Shown: positions 36,901 through 45,805, counted from the first letter of the stretch. The stretch is 64,000 bases of DNA from a bacterium (GCA_905221085.1 CAJNBT010000002.1:144784-208783), one strand, 5' to 3'. Translations and numbers: made by a program. The notes: generated from the letters alone by a model not told the origin.

Positions 36901-39900
36901 CAGGAACCTTAAATAAGGGAATTGGTGGAGAACATGGTATAGATAAATTTAATCCAGCAGGAGTTATACAAAATAGAAAAGATAAAAATACAACATCCCT
37001 AGATCAAAATCCAGAATTATTTGCTTTCAATAACGAAGGTATCAACGCACCATCATCAAGTGGTTCTAATATTGCTAAAATTTATCCCTTAGATTCAAAT
37101 GGAAATCCTCAAGATGCTCAACTTGAGAGAGGATTAACACCTTCTCCACTTGTATTAAGAAGTGCAGAAGAAGGAATGATTTCAATAGTAAATACAAATA
37201 AAGAGGGAGAAAATCAAAGAGACTTAAAAGTCATTTCGAGAGAACACTTTGTTAAAGGAATTTTAAACTCTAAAAGAAATGATGCAAAGGGAATCAAATC
37301 TTCTAAGCTAAAAGTTTGGGGCGACTTGAAATGGGATGGACTCATCTATAACCCTAGAGGGAAAGAAGAAAATGCACCAGAAAGCAAGGATACCAAAGAT
37401 CCAGCTACTAGGATAAGAGGTCAATTTGAACCGATTGCGGAAGGTCAATATTTCTATAAATTTAAATATAGATTAACTAAAGATTACCCATGGCAGGTTT
37501 CCTATATTCCTGTAAAAATTGATAACACAGCCCCTAAGATTGTTTCGGTTGATTTTTCAAATCCTGAAAAAATTAAGCTGATTACAAAGGATACTTATCA
37601 CAAAGTAAAAGATCAATACAAGAACGAAACTCTATTTGCGAGAGATCAAAAAGAACATCCTGAAAAATTTGACGAGATTGCAAACGAAGTTTGGTATGCC
37701 GGCGCCGCTCTGGTTAATGAAGATGGAGAAGTTGAGAAAAATCTTGAAGTAACTTACGCAGGTGAGGGTCAAGGACGAAATAGGAAACTTGACAAAGACG
37801 GAAATACCATTTATGAAATTAATGGTGCAGGAGATTTAAGAGGAAAAATCATTGAAGTCATTGCACTAGATGGCTCTAGCAATTTCACAAAGATTCATAG
37901 AATTAAATTTGCTGATCATGCTGATGAAAAGGGGATGATTTCCTATTATCTAGTAGATCCTGATCAAGATTCATCTAAATACCAAAAGCTTGGAGAAATT
38001 CCTGAATCTAAATTTAAGAATTTAAAAAGTGTTAAAGATGATAGCCTAAACAAAGAGACAACTGAAGTAGAACATCATCAAGAAAATGAAGAATCTATCG
38101 AAGAAAAATCTAGCTTGACTATTCATAAAACGATTTCAACAATTAGAGAGTTTGAAAGTAAAGACTTGAAAAAACTCATTAAAAAGAAATTTAGAGAAGT
38201 TGATGACTTTACAAGTGAAACTGGTAAGAGGACAGAAGAATACGATTATAAATACGATGATAAGGGAAATATCATTGCTTATGACGATGGTAGTGCCTTA
38301 GAATATGAAACTGAAAAACTTGACGAAATCAAATCAAAAATTTATGGTGTTCTAAGCCCGTCTAAAGATGGACACTTTGAAATTCTTGGAAAGATAAGTA
38401 ATGTTTCTAAAAATGCCAAGGTATATTATGGTAATAAATATAAATCGATAGAAATCAAAACGACCAAGTATGATTCCGACTCAAAAACGATGACATTTGA
38501 TTTATACGCTAATATTAATGATATTGTGGATGGATTAGCTTTTTCAGGAGATATGAGATTCTTTGTGAAAGATGATGATCAGATAAAAGCTGAAACGAAA
38601 ATTAGAATGCCTGAAAAAAATAAGGAAACTAAAACAGAATATCCCTATGCATCAAGTTATGGGAATGTAATAGAATTAGGAGAAGGAGATCTTTCAAAAA
38701 ACAAACCAACCAATTTAACGGAGATGGAATCTGGTAAAATCTATGCTGATTCAGAAAAACAACAATATCTGTTAAAAGATAACATTATTCTAAGAAAAGG
38801 CTATGCACTAAAAGTGACTACCTATAATCCTGGAAAAACGGATATGTTAGAAGGAAATGGAGTCTATAACAAGGAAGATATAGCAAAAATCCAAAAGACC
38901 AATCCTAATCTAAGAGTCCTTTCAGAAAAAATAATTTATGCTGATAGTAGAAATGTTGAAGATGGAAGAAGTACTCAATCCGTATTAATGTCGGCTTTAG
39001 ACGGCTTTAACATTGTAAAATATCAAGTGTTTACCTTTAAAATGAACGATAAAGGGGAGGCAATCGATAAAGATGGAAATCTTGTAACAGATCCTTCTAA
39101 ACTGGTATTATTTGGTAAGGATGGTAAAGAGTACACTGGAGAGGATAAGTCCAATGTAGAAGCTATAAAAGAAGATGGCTCTACGTTATTTATTGATGCA
39201 AAACCAGTAAATCTTTCAATGGACAAGAACTACTTTAATCCATCTAAATCTAATAAAATTTATGTACGAAATCCAGAATTCCATTTAAGAGGTAAGATTT
39301 CTGATAAGGGTGGTTTTAACTGGGAGTTGAGAGTTAATGAATCGGTTGTAGATAATTATTTAATCTATGGAGATTTACACATTGATAACACTAGAGATTT
39401 TAACATTAAGCTTAATGTTAAAGACGGTGACATCATGGACTGGGGAATGAAAGACTATAAAGCAAACGGATTCCCAGATAAGGTAACAGATATGGATGGA
39501 AATGTTTATCTTCAAACTGGCTATAGCGATTTGAATGCGAAAGCGGTCGGAGTACACTATCAATTTTTATATGATAATGTTAAACCAGAAGTAAACATTG
39601 ATCCTAAGGGAAATACTAGTATTGAATATGCTGACGGAAAATCTGTAGTCTTTAATATCAATGATAAAAGAAATAATGGATTCGATGGTGAGATTCAAGA
39701 CAAACATATTTATGTAAATGGAAAAGAATACAAATCATTTGATGATATTAAACAACTAACAGATAAGATACTAAACATTAAGATTGTTGTAAAAGATTTT
39801 GCAAGAAATACAACCGTAAAAGAATTCATTTTAAACAAAGATACGGGAGAGGTGAGCGAATTAAAACCTCATACGGTGACTGTGACCATTCAAAATGGAA

Positions 39901-40550
39901 AAGAAATGAATTCTAAGATAGTGTCGGAAGAAGATTTCATTTTACCTGTCTATGAGGGTGAATTAGAAAAAGGATATCAATTTGATGGCTGGGAAATTTC
40001 TGGTGTCGAAGGGAAAAAAGATGCTGGTTATGTTATTAATCTATCAAAAGATACCCTTATAAAACCTGTATTCAAGAAAATAGAGGAGAAAAAGGAGGAG
40101 GAAAATAAACCTACTTTTGATGTATCCAAAAAGAAAGATAAGGTGCAAGCAAATCATAATCAATTAGATGAAAGTCACAGAAAAGAGGATTTACAAAGAG
40201 AAAATCATTCACACAAATCTGATTCAACTAAAGATGTCAAAACTACAGTTCCTGTACAAGTAAATTATAGTCAATTAGATGAAAGTCAAAGATCTGATTC
40301 AACTAAGGATGTTACAGCTACAGTTCCTGATAAAAATGATAAAAACTTTGAAAATAAGAAAGAAGTTTATCTTAATGAACCAGAGAATATAGCTAATAAA
40401 CATACCAATATCGATAGTAAATCGGATACTAACAATTCTGATAGATTGCCAAAAACCGGAACAGTTAGAGAAGGTTTTACACCATTCATTGCTGGAATAA
40501 TGTTTACCGTAGGTGCATTTCTTGGATTGAAGAAAAAAGATCAAGATTAG
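33978..40550 (+). CDS. prtA: Cell-wall subtilisin-like serine protease PrtA
   Basis: A 2,190-residue surface protease. Signal peptide residues 1-27; acidic/Lys-rich propeptide with inhibitor-like domain (about 35-190); S8 catalytic domain with Asp235 (NIDTGTD), His302 (DPHGMHIAG) and Ser693 (GTSMATP), interrupted by a PA-type insertion (about 450-580). Then an Fn3-like C5a-peptidase region, long beta-rich modules, an InlB-type repeat (near 1985-2035), a short degenerate QLDES repeat tail and LPKTG at 2157-2161 with helix and KKKDQD. Members cleave host proteins and contribute to virulence or lactoferrin-derived killing in pneumococcus. It is a single-gene unit with its own operator region. 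Confidence 0.95.
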   Translation: MKKSTVLSLTTAAVILAAYVPNEVVLADTSSSEDALTISDKEKVVDKQKENKEKLEDIHNAIETSKDTEEKKTTVIEEKEVVSKESVIDNKTSNEEEKIKEDSNQSKEDKVDSSASKDPESPKKEDKLVYIAEFKDKESGEKAIKELSNLKDTKVLYTYDTVFNGVAIETTPDNLDKIKLIEGISSVERSQKVQPMMNHARKEIGVEEAIDYLKSINAPFGKNFDGRGMVISNIDTGTDYRHKAMRIDDDAKDSMRFKKEDLKGTDKNFWLSDKIPHAFNYYNGGKITVEKADDGSDYFDPHGMHIAGILAGNDTEKDIKNFNGIDGIAPNAQIFSYKMYSDAGSGFAGDETMFHAIEDSIKHNVDVVSVSSGFTGTGLVGEKYWEAIRALRKAGIPMVVATGNYATSASSSSWDLVANNNLKMTDTGNVTRTAAHEDAIAVASAKNQTVEFDKVNIGGESFKYRNIGAFFDKNKITTNEDGSKAPDKLKFVYIGKGQDQDLIGLDLKGKIAVMDRIYTKDLKDAFKRATDKGARGIMVVNTVNYYNRDNWTELPAMGYEADEGTKSQVFSISGDDGVKLWNMINPDKKTEVKRNSKEDFKDKLEQYYPIDMASYNSNKPNVGDEKEIDFKFAPDTDKELYKEDVIVPAGSTSWGPRTDLLLKPDVSAPGKNIKSTLNVINGKSTYGYMSGTSMATPIVAASTVLIRPKLKEMLERPALKNLKGDDKIDLTSLTKIALQNTARPMMDATSWKEKSQYFASPRQQGAGLINVANALRNEVVATFKNTDSKGLVNSYGSISLKEIKGDKKYFTIKLHNTSNRPLTFKVSASAVTTDALTDRLKLDETYKDEKSPDGKQIVPEIHPEKVKDANITFEHDTFTIAPNSSFDLNAVINVGEAKNKNKFVESFIHFESVEEMEALNSNGKKTNFQPSLSMPLMGFAGDWNKEPILDKWAWEEGSKSKTMEGYDDDGKPKIPGTLNKGIGGEHGIDKFNPAGVIQNRKDKNTTSLDQNPELFAFNNEGINAPSSSGSNIAKIYPLDSNGNPQDAQLERGLTPSPLVLRSAEEGMISIVNTNKEGENQRDLKVISREHFVKGILNSKRNDAKGIKSSKLKVWGDLKWDGLIYNPRGKEENAPESKDTKDPATRIRGQFEPIAEGQYFYKFKYRLTKDYPWQVSYIPVKIDNTAPKIVSVDFSNPEKIKLITKDTYHKVKDQYKNETLFARDQKEHPEKFDEIANEVWYAGAALVNEDGEVEKNLEVTYAGEGQGRNRKLDKDGNTIYEINGAGDLRGKIIEVIALDGSSNFTKIHRIKFADHADEKGMISYYLVDPDQDSSKYQKLGEIPESKFKNLKSVKDDSLNKETTEVEHHQENEESIEEKSSLTIHKTISTIREFESKDLKKLIKKKFREVDDFTSETGKRTEEYDYKYDDKGNIIAYDDGSALEYETEKLDEIKSKIYGVLSPSKDGHFEILGKISNVSKNAKVYYGNKYKSIEIKTTKYDSDSKTMTFDLYANINDIVDGLAFSGDMRFFVKDDDQIKAETKIRMPEKNKETKTEYPYASSYGNVIELGEGDLSKNKPTNLTEMESGKIYADSEKQQYLLKDNIILRKGYALKVTTYNPGKTDMLEGNGVYNKEDIAKIQKTNPNLRVLSEKIIYADSRNVEDGRSTQSVLMSALDGFNIVKYQVFTFKMNDKGEAIDKDGNLVTDPSKLVLFGKDGKEYTGEDKSNVEAIKEDGSTLFIDAKPVNLSMDKNYFNPSKSNKIYVRNPEFHLRGKISDKGGFNWELRVNESVVDNYLIYGDLHIDNTRDFNIKLNVKDGDIMDWGMKDYKANGFPDKVTDMDGNVYLQTGYSDLNAKAVGVHYQFLYDNVKPEVNIDPKGNTSIEYADGKSVVFNINDKRNNGFDGEIQDKHIYVNGKEYKSFDDIKQLTDKILNIKIVVKDFARNTTVKEFILNKDTGEVSELKPHTVTVTIQNGKEMNSKIVSEEDFILPVYEGELEKGYQFDGWEISGVEGKKDAGYVINLSKDTLIKPVFKKIEEKKEEENKPTFDVSKKKDKVQANHNQLDESHRKEDLQRENHSHKSDSTKDVKTTVPVQVNYSQLDESQRSDSTKDVTATVPDKNDKNFENKKEVYLNEPENIANKHTNIDSKSDTNNSDRLPKTGTVREGFTPFIAGIMFTVGAFLGLKKKDQD

Positions 40551-40703
40551 GACAAAAGCTATAGAAAAATGGTTTGTGTACTGAGATGAGATAGTGTGGT
40601 GATGAAACAGTTTTGTGACAATTGCTATTTAATACTTAATTCTTAAGTTTACATTGATAATTATACTCTTTTAGAATGTATTAATGTACTTTATTTAGAT
40701 AAC

Positions 40704-40738
40704 AAAAAATCTTCTTATTACAGATAGGAAGATTTTTT
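40704..40738. terminator. Terminator after prtA
   Basis: AAAAAATCTTC pairs perfectly with GAAGATTTTTT around a 13-base loop. Confidence 0.85.
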
Positions 40739-40891
40739 GGACTCTACCAATTTCATAAAATACTGTATCGAACTATAGAATAAAAATACTATTGCAATCG
40801 GCAAAGTGAAGGAACTCATTCTACTGGGTTTCTTTTTTTCTTAATTATTGAACCACTTAGACAGATATAGAGACCAGATAGTCAAAAGAAC

Positions 40892-40920
40892 TTGTTCTTG
40901 AAACTGACCTCTGCTATAAT
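40892..40920 (+). promoter_or_regulatory. Promoter TTGTTC-17-TATAAT with TG extension
   Basis: TTGTTC at 40892-40897 and TGC-TATAAT with hexamer 40915-40920. It drives the 102-residue membrane protein after a leader of about 66 bases. Confidence 0.8.
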
Positions 40921-40992
40921 AATTTTTGTAAGGGACGTGAGGCGTCGATACCAGATGATTCAAGTTTCTAAAAAGAAATTGGAGAAAAAGAA

Positions 40993-41301
40993 ATGAAAAA
41001 ATTATTGGGGATTGTATTTTTAGTAGCAGCAGCGACAGTAGTGTATTTTGGTTCTGTTGGCTGGCCAAGTTTGGATGTCAACCTATGGTCCCTGATTCCG
41101 GTGGGTCTGTTCCTCTTTTTCACTATAGAGAATCTTTTGAAAAAAGACTACAAGGCTAGTCTGATGTGTTTGATTATTGCCTTCATCATCGCAAATGCAA
41201 TTTTGGACCTTTTGCCAATTTCAAGTGGTCTAGTAATTGGTGCAGGCGTCCTAGCTTGTGTAGGTATTGGATTTATCTTTCCTGATAAAGAAGGGAAATA
41301 A
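40993..41301 (+). CDS. Small four-helix membrane protein of unknown function
   Basis: A 102-residue protein with hydrophobic segments at about 3-20, 32-47, 56-72 and 77-95, and a lysine-rich loop between the second and third (LLKKDYKAS). The layout recalls LiaF/LiaI-type envelope stress membrane proteins, but no diagnostic motif is seen. TTGGAGAAAAAG precedes the ATG. It is a single-gene unit ending at a BOX element. Confidence 0.75.
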   Translation: MKKLLGIVFLVAAATVVYFGSVGWPSLDVNLWSLIPVGLFLFFTIENLLKKDYKASLMCLIIAFIIANAILDLLPISSGLVIGAGVLACVGIGFIFPDKEGK

Positions 41302-41460
41302 TACTCTTCGAAAATCTCTTCAAACCACGTCAGCTTCCATCTGAAACCTCAAAACAGTGTTTTGAGCTGACTGCGTCAGTTCTATCTACAACCTAAAAGC
41401 AGTGCTTTTAGCAACCTGCGGCTAGCTTCCTAGTTTGCTTTTTGATTTTCATTGAGTATA
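41301..41460 (+). repeat. BOX element
   Basis: Begins ATACTCTTCGAAAATC, contains two boxB-like blocks (the second with ACCTAAAAGCAG) and boxC GCGGCTAGCTTCCTAGTTTG, ending CATTGAGTATA. It is nearly identical to the copy at 33343. Confidence 0.93.
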
Positions 41461-41484
41461 AGAATTATTAAAAAAGATATAAAG

Positions 41485-41529
41485 AAAAAACACTTCAATC
41501 ACTGTATTTAGTTTGATTGAGGTGTTTTA
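41485..41529. terminator. Bidirectional terminator before the DUF3397 gene end
   Basis: AACACTTCAATC pairs with GATTGAGGTGTT over a 14-base loop, flanked by A and T runs; it serves the minus-strand gene best. Confidence 0.8.
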
Positions 41530-41540
41530 GATTTAGTTTT

Positions 41541-41894
41541 TTATTTCTGAGTAAACAATTCAACAACCATCTCGATATACATGACAAGGGTTAATAAAAA
41601 TCCTGCACGCCAGAAGAATTTGATGAATTTAGGATAGTAAAAGCTACGTTTTTTCAAAAGGAAGAAAAAAACGAGAATAATGGCTAGGACTGAGAGGGCT
41701 AGGCCCAGTCTAGGGAGGAAATTATGGGTAAAGGTTTTAGCTGTGATTAGGTAGTACTCAAATACCAAGACTGGAAAAGCCAAATCCGCAAAGTTTCGTC
41801 CTAGTTTTTTTAATCTAAAAAGTTTGGTTATGATAATGCAGACTACTAAGGTCAGTATCAATAATAAAATAGATGCTAATTTCATTAAAATCAT
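41541..41894 (-). CDS. DUF3397 family membrane protein
   Basis: A protein of 117 residues (from MILMKLAS) with four hydrophobic segments and a basic KKRSFYYPKF loop; it matches the DUF3397 family of unknown function found in streptococci and lactobacilli. The start is uncertain: ATG at 41900 lies against the -10 region, whereas ATG at 41894 lies 6 bases after an extended -10 (TGATACAAT), implying a leaderless transcript. It is divergent from mnmL. Confidence 0.75.
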   Translation of the reverse strand: MILMKLASILLLILTLVVCIIITKLFRLKKLGRNFADLAFPVLVFEYYLITAKTFTHNFLPRLGLALSVLAIILVFFFLLKKRSFYYPKFIKFFWRAGFLLTLVMYIEMVVELFTQK

Positions 41895-41964
41895 ATCCAT
41901 ATTGTATCATAAAAAAAGGCTAATGGAAACGAGAAACAGAGGAATTTATAGGAAAGTCAGGCTT

Positions 41965-42000
41965 TTGAGATTGTGAGTGTTTTTTGTTATAATGAAAGTT
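41965..42000 (+). promoter_or_regulatory. mnmL promoter, predicted leaderless
   Basis: TTGAGA (41965-41970), a 17-base spacer and TGT-TATAAT (41988-41993), then 7 bases and the ATG at 42001. There is no ribosome site. Confidence 0.75.
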
Positions 42001-42948
42001 ATGAAATCTTATAATACCTTGAATGATTATTATCGAAAACTCTTTGGAGAAAAGACTTTTAAAGTCCCTATTGATGCGGGATTTGACTGTCCCAATCGTG
42101 ATGGAACTGTGGCTCATGGAGGTTGTACTTTTTGTACGGTTTCTGGTTCTGGAGATGCTATCGTAGCACCGGATGCCCCTATCCGTGAGCAATTTTATAA
42201 GGAAATTGACTTTATGCACCGTAAGTGGCCAGATGTTCAGAAGTATTTGGTTTATTTTCAAAATTTTACCAACACCCATGAAAAGGTGGAAGTGATTCGA
42301 GAGCGCTATGAGCAGGCTATCAACGAGCCAGGTGTAGTAGGAATCAATATCGGAACACGGCCAGATTGTTTACCAGACGAAACTATTGAATATTTGGCTG
42401 AGTTATCGGAGCGTGTGCATGTGACAGTTGAATTGGGCTTGCAGACTACTTATGAAGCAACCTCTGACCTGATTAACCGTGCCCACTCTTATGAATTGTA
42501 CGTGGAAACGGTCAAACGTTTGAGAAAGTATCCTAAGATTGAGATTGTTTCTCATTTGATCAATGGTTTGCCTGGTGAAACCCATGAGATGATGGTCGAA
42601 AATGTTCGTCGCTGTGTCACGGATAACGATATTCAAGGAATTAAACTGCACTTGCTTCACCTCATGACCAATACGCGTATGCAACGAGATTACCATGAGG
42701 GACGTTTACAACTGATGAGTCAGGACGAATATGTCAAGGTCATCTGTGACCAATTGGAGATCATTCCCAAGCATATTGTCATCCATCGAATCACAGGAGA
42801 TGCACCTAGAGATATGCTGATTGGTCCTATGTGGAGCCTCAATAAATGGGAAGTGCTAAATGCTATTGAAACCGAAATGCGACGCCGTGGAAGCGTTCAA
42901 GGATGCAAGGCTGTAAAACAGGAGTTTAATAATGAAAAGACCACTTGA
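42001..42948 (+). CDS. mnmL: Radical SAM protein, YtqA/TIGR01212 family
   Basis: A 315-residue Elp3-like radical SAM enzyme. The cluster ligands are spaced Cx11CxxC (CPNRDGTVAHGGCTFC), the expanded pattern of the TIGR01212 group. It is followed immediately by a YtqB/MnmM-type methyltransferase. In Bacillus and Streptococcus the YtqA and YtqB pair was recently linked, as I recall, to making mnm5s2U at the tRNA wobble position without MnmC, with the names MnmL and MnmM. That assignment here rests on family and linkage. Start MKSYNTLNDYY lies at the predicted transcription start. Confidence 0.85.
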   Translation: MKSYNTLNDYYRKLFGEKTFKVPIDAGFDCPNRDGTVAHGGCTFCTVSGSGDAIVAPDAPIREQFYKEIDFMHRKWPDVQKYLVYFQNFTNTHEKVEVIRERYEQAINEPGVVGINIGTRPDCLPDETIEYLAELSERVHVTVELGLQTTYEATSDLINRAHSYELYVETVKRLRKYPKIEIVSHLINGLPGETHEMMVENVRRCVTDNDIQGIKLHLLHLMTNTRMQRDYHEGRLQLMSQDEYVKVICDQLEIIPKHIVIHRITGDAPRDMLIGPMWSLNKWEVLNAIETEMRRRGSVQGCKAVKQEFNNEKTT

Positions 42949-43489
42949 AATGGCACATGATTTTTTGGCTGAGGTCGTGACAAAAGAGGATGTCGTAGTG
43001 GATGCGACCATGGGAAATGGCCATGATACTCTCTTTCTAGCCAAACTAGCCAAGCAAGTCTATGCCTTTGATATTCAGGAGCAAGCTTTGGAAAAGACCC
43101 AAGAGCGTTTGGACCAGGCTGGAATGACAAATGCCCAGTTGATTTTACAAGGTCATGAGACTCTGGACCAGTTTGTGACAGAAGTCAAGGCAGGGATTTT
43201 CAATCTGGGCTATTTGCCATCAGCTGATAAGTCTGTTATCACCCAACCTCAGACAACTATTGAAGCCTTAGAAAAGTTGTGCCACTTGCTTGTCAAAGGG
43301 GGACGGATTGCCATCATGATTTACTATGGTCATGAAGGAGGAGATATTGAGCGGGGCGCTGTCTTGGATTTTGTGAGCCAGTTGAACCAACAGGAGTATA
43401 CAGCTGCCATTTACCGAACGCTTAATCAAGTCAACAACCCACCATTTTTAGTGATGATTGAAAAATTAGAGAGATATAGACATGGATAA
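42932..43489 (+). CDS. mnmM: tRNA-modifying methyltransferase, YtqB/MnmM family
   Basis: A 185-residue class I SAM methyltransferase. VVDATMGNGHDTLFLA (about 27-42) is motif I, and FNLGYLPSADKS is the family's conserved substrate-side block. MnmM methylates the 5-aminomethyl group of nm5s2U34 in tRNA. Its start overlaps mnmL by 17 bases, indicating coupled expression. Confidence 0.87.
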   Translation: MKRPLEMAHDFLAEVVTKEDVVVDATMGNGHDTLFLAKLAKQVYAFDIQEQALEKTQERLDQAGMTNAQLILQGHETLDQFVTEVKAGIFNLGYLPSADKSVITQPQTTIEALEKLCHLLVKGGRIAIMIYYGHEGGDIERGAVLDFVSQLNQQEYTAAIYRTLNQVNNPPFLVMIEKLERYRHG

Positions 43490-43736
43490 ACAATACCTAC
43501 GTGAAAAGCTGGATGCCATGCGCCAGAATTTTGTCGAATCAACCCACCATGAACGAGCGGTGGGGGTGTTAGACCAAGCGCATATGAGCAAAAAAATGCT
43601 TAAAATCAAGAAAAAATTAGTTGCTCTTGAAATGGAACGGTGCCAGAGAAAAATTGAGCACAAAGACTGTTCCAAGATTGACCAAAAAATCAAAGAGCAG
43701 AAGGAGATATTTGAATCCTGTTGTAAAAAAGATTAA
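43482..43736 (+). CDS. Small charged protein, function unknown
   Basis: An 84-residue lysine- and glutamate-rich, mostly helical protein with a central basic segment (KMLKIKKKL) and a CC pair near the C-terminus. It overlaps mnmM by 8 bases and ends 11 bases before the antiporter gene, so it lies in the middle of one transcript. No motif is recognised. Confidence 0.7.
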   Translation: MDKQYLREKLDAMRQNFVESTHHERAVGVLDQAHMSKKMLKIKKKLVALEMERCQRKIEHKDCSKIDQKIKEQKEIFESCCKKD

Positions 43737-43747
43737 GGAGGACGTGC

Positions 43748-45802
43748 GTGGAATTACTGATTTACCTAATCTTATTTTTACTGGTTTTGATTGTCTCAAC
43801 TACAACCAATAAGCTCCTGCCCTTTTTGCCTCTCCCTTTGGTGCAGATTCTTTTGGGAATTGTGATTGGTCTCTTTTTACCCAATACTGACTTTCATCTC
43901 AATACAGAGTTGTTTTTGGCCCTGGTTATCGGGCCCTTGCTTTTCCGAGAGTCGGAGGAAGCAGATATTACGGCTATTTTAAAACACTGGCGAATCATTG
44001 TTTATCTCATATTTCCAGTGATTTTTATCTCGACCCTGAGTTTGGGTGGTTTGGCTCATCTTCTTTGGCTCAGCCTTCCCTTGGCAGCTTGTTTGGCTGT
44101 TGGGGCGGCCCTTGGTCCAACGGACTTGGTGGCCTTTGCCTCTCTTTCGGAGCGCTTTAGCTTTCCTAAGCGCGTGTCCAATATCCTCAAAGGTGAAGGT
44201 CTCTTGAATGATGCTTCTGGCTTGGTGGCTTTTCAGGTGGCCTTTGCGGCTTGGACAACTGGAGCCTTTTCCCTTGGGCAAGCAGGTAGTTCGCTCATCT
44301 TTTCAATCCTAGGCGGTTTTTTAATTGGCTTTTTAACAGCCATGACCAACCGCTTCCTCCATACTTTCTTGCTAAGTGTGCGCGCAACGGATATAGCCAG
44401 CGAACTTTTATTGGAATTGAGTTTACCTCTGGTGACCTTCTTTCTAGCAGAAGAAGTACACGTTTCAGGGATTATTGCTGTTGTAGTAGCAGGTATTTTA
44501 AAGGCAAGCCGTTTTAAGAAAATTACGCTCCTCGAAGCCCAAGTGGATACGGTGACCGAGACGGTTTGGCATACAGTGAACTTTATGCTCAACGGTTCTG
44601 TCTTTGTGATTTTAGGGATGGAGTTGGAAATGATAGCAGAGCCTATTTTAACCAATCCAATCTATAATCCCTTACTTTTATTGCTATCTCTTGTCGCCCT
44701 GACTTTTGTCCTCTTTGCCATTCGTTTTGTCATGATTTATGGCTATTATGCCTATAGGACTAGACGTCTCAAGAAAAAGCTAAATAAGTATATGAAGGAT
44801 ATGCTTCTCTTGACCTTCTCAGGTGTTAAGGGAACGGTGTCGATTGCTACGATCCTTCTGATACCAAGTAATCTAGAGCAGGAGTATCCTCTCTTGCTTT
44901 TCCTTGTTGCAGGTGTGACGCTTGTAAGCTTTTTAACAGGTCTCTTGATCCTGCCTCATCTTTCTGATGAACAGGAAGAAAGCAAGGATTATCTCATGCA
45001 TATCGCCATTTTGAATGAGGTTACTTCGGAGTTAGAAAAAGAACTTGAAACTCATAAGAATAAGCTCCCTCTCTATGCAGCCATTGACAATTATCATGGA
45101 CGAATAGAGAATCTTATCCTGAGCCAAGAAAATAGGGGCGAGCAAGAGGACTGGGAGGCCTTGAAACTTCTTATCCTCAGTATTGAGAGTGATGGTTTGG
45201 AACAGGCTTACGAAGAAGATAAGATGAGTGAGCGTGCCTATCGAGTCTATCAACGTTATCTGAAAAACATGGAACAAAGCATCAATCGCAAGTTTGCTTC
45301 ACGATTGACCTATTATTTCCTTGTTTCCTTGCGGATTTTACGTTTTCTCCTTCACGAAGTCTTTACCTTAGGCAAGACCTTCCGCAGTTGGAAAAATGAA
45401 GAATCTAAGAAACTCAGAGCCCTTGACTATGACCAAATTGCAGAGCTCTATCTAGAAAATACTGAGATGATTATCGAAAGTCTGGAGAACCTTAAAGGGG
45501 TTTATAAGAGTTCTTTAATCAGCTTCATGCAGGATTCTCGTCTCCGTGAAACAGCTATCATCACCAGTGGTGCCTTTGTCGAACGGGTTATCAATCGTGT
45601 CAAACCCAACAATATCGATGAAATGCTGAGAGGCTATTATTTGGAGCGCAAGTTGATTTTCGAATACGAAGAAAAACGATTGATTACAACCAAGTATGCC
45701 AAGAAGTTGCGACAAAATGTCAATAACTTAGAGAACTATTCCTTGAAGGAAGCTGCCAATACCCTGCCTTATGATATGGTGGAATTGGTAAGAAGAAATT
45801 AG
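43748..45802 (+). CDS. NhaP/CPA1-type Na+/H+ antiporter
   Basis: A 684-residue monovalent cation:proton antiporter: about twelve membrane helices (residues 3-415) and a long cytoplasmic C-terminal helical domain (about 420-684). The helix motifs LGPTDLVAFASL and GEGLLNDASGLVAFQ carry the conserved Asp of the ion site. The start is GTG after AAGGAGG. It ends the mnmL operon; a BOX element follows at once. Confidence 0.9.
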   Translation: MELLIYLILFLLVLIVSTTTNKLLPFLPLPLVQILLGIVIGLFLPNTDFHLNTELFLALVIGPLLFRESEEADITAILKHWRIIVYLIFPVIFISTLSLGGLAHLLWLSLPLAACLAVGAALGPTDLVAFASLSERFSFPKRVSNILKGEGLLNDASGLVAFQVAFAAWTTGAFSLGQAGSSLIFSILGGFLIGFLTAMTNRFLHTFLLSVRATDIASELLLELSLPLVTFFLAEEVHVSGIIAVVVAGILKASRFKKITLLEAQVDTVTETVWHTVNFMLNGSVFVILGMELEMIAEPILTNPIYNPLLLLLSLVALTFVLFAIRFVMIYGYYAYRTRRLKKKLNKYMKDMLLLTFSGVKGTVSIATILLIPSNLEQEYPLLLFLVAGVTLVSFLTGLLILPHLSDEQEESKDYLMHIAILNEVTSELEKELETHKNKLPLYAAIDNYHGRIENLILSQENRGEQEDWEALKLLILSIESDGLEQAYEEDKMSERAYRVYQRYLKNMEQSINRKFASRLTYYFLVSLRILRFLLHEVFTLGKTFRSWKNEESKKLRALDYDQIAELYLENTEMIIESLENLKGVYKSSLISFMQDSRLRETAIITSGAFVERVINRVKPNNIDEMLRGYYLERKLIFEYEEKRLITTKYAKKLRQNVNNLENYSLKEAANTLPYDMVELVRRN

Positions 45803-45805
45803 TTA

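Larger units (their letters stand above)
40551..40992. other. Gap after prtA with terminator and next promoter
   Basis: No gene is seen. Apart from the terminator at 40704-40738 and the promoter at 40892-40920, the sequence is AT-rich and holds a second T-rich hairpin-like tract near 40810-40842 of uncertain value. Confidence 0.6.
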
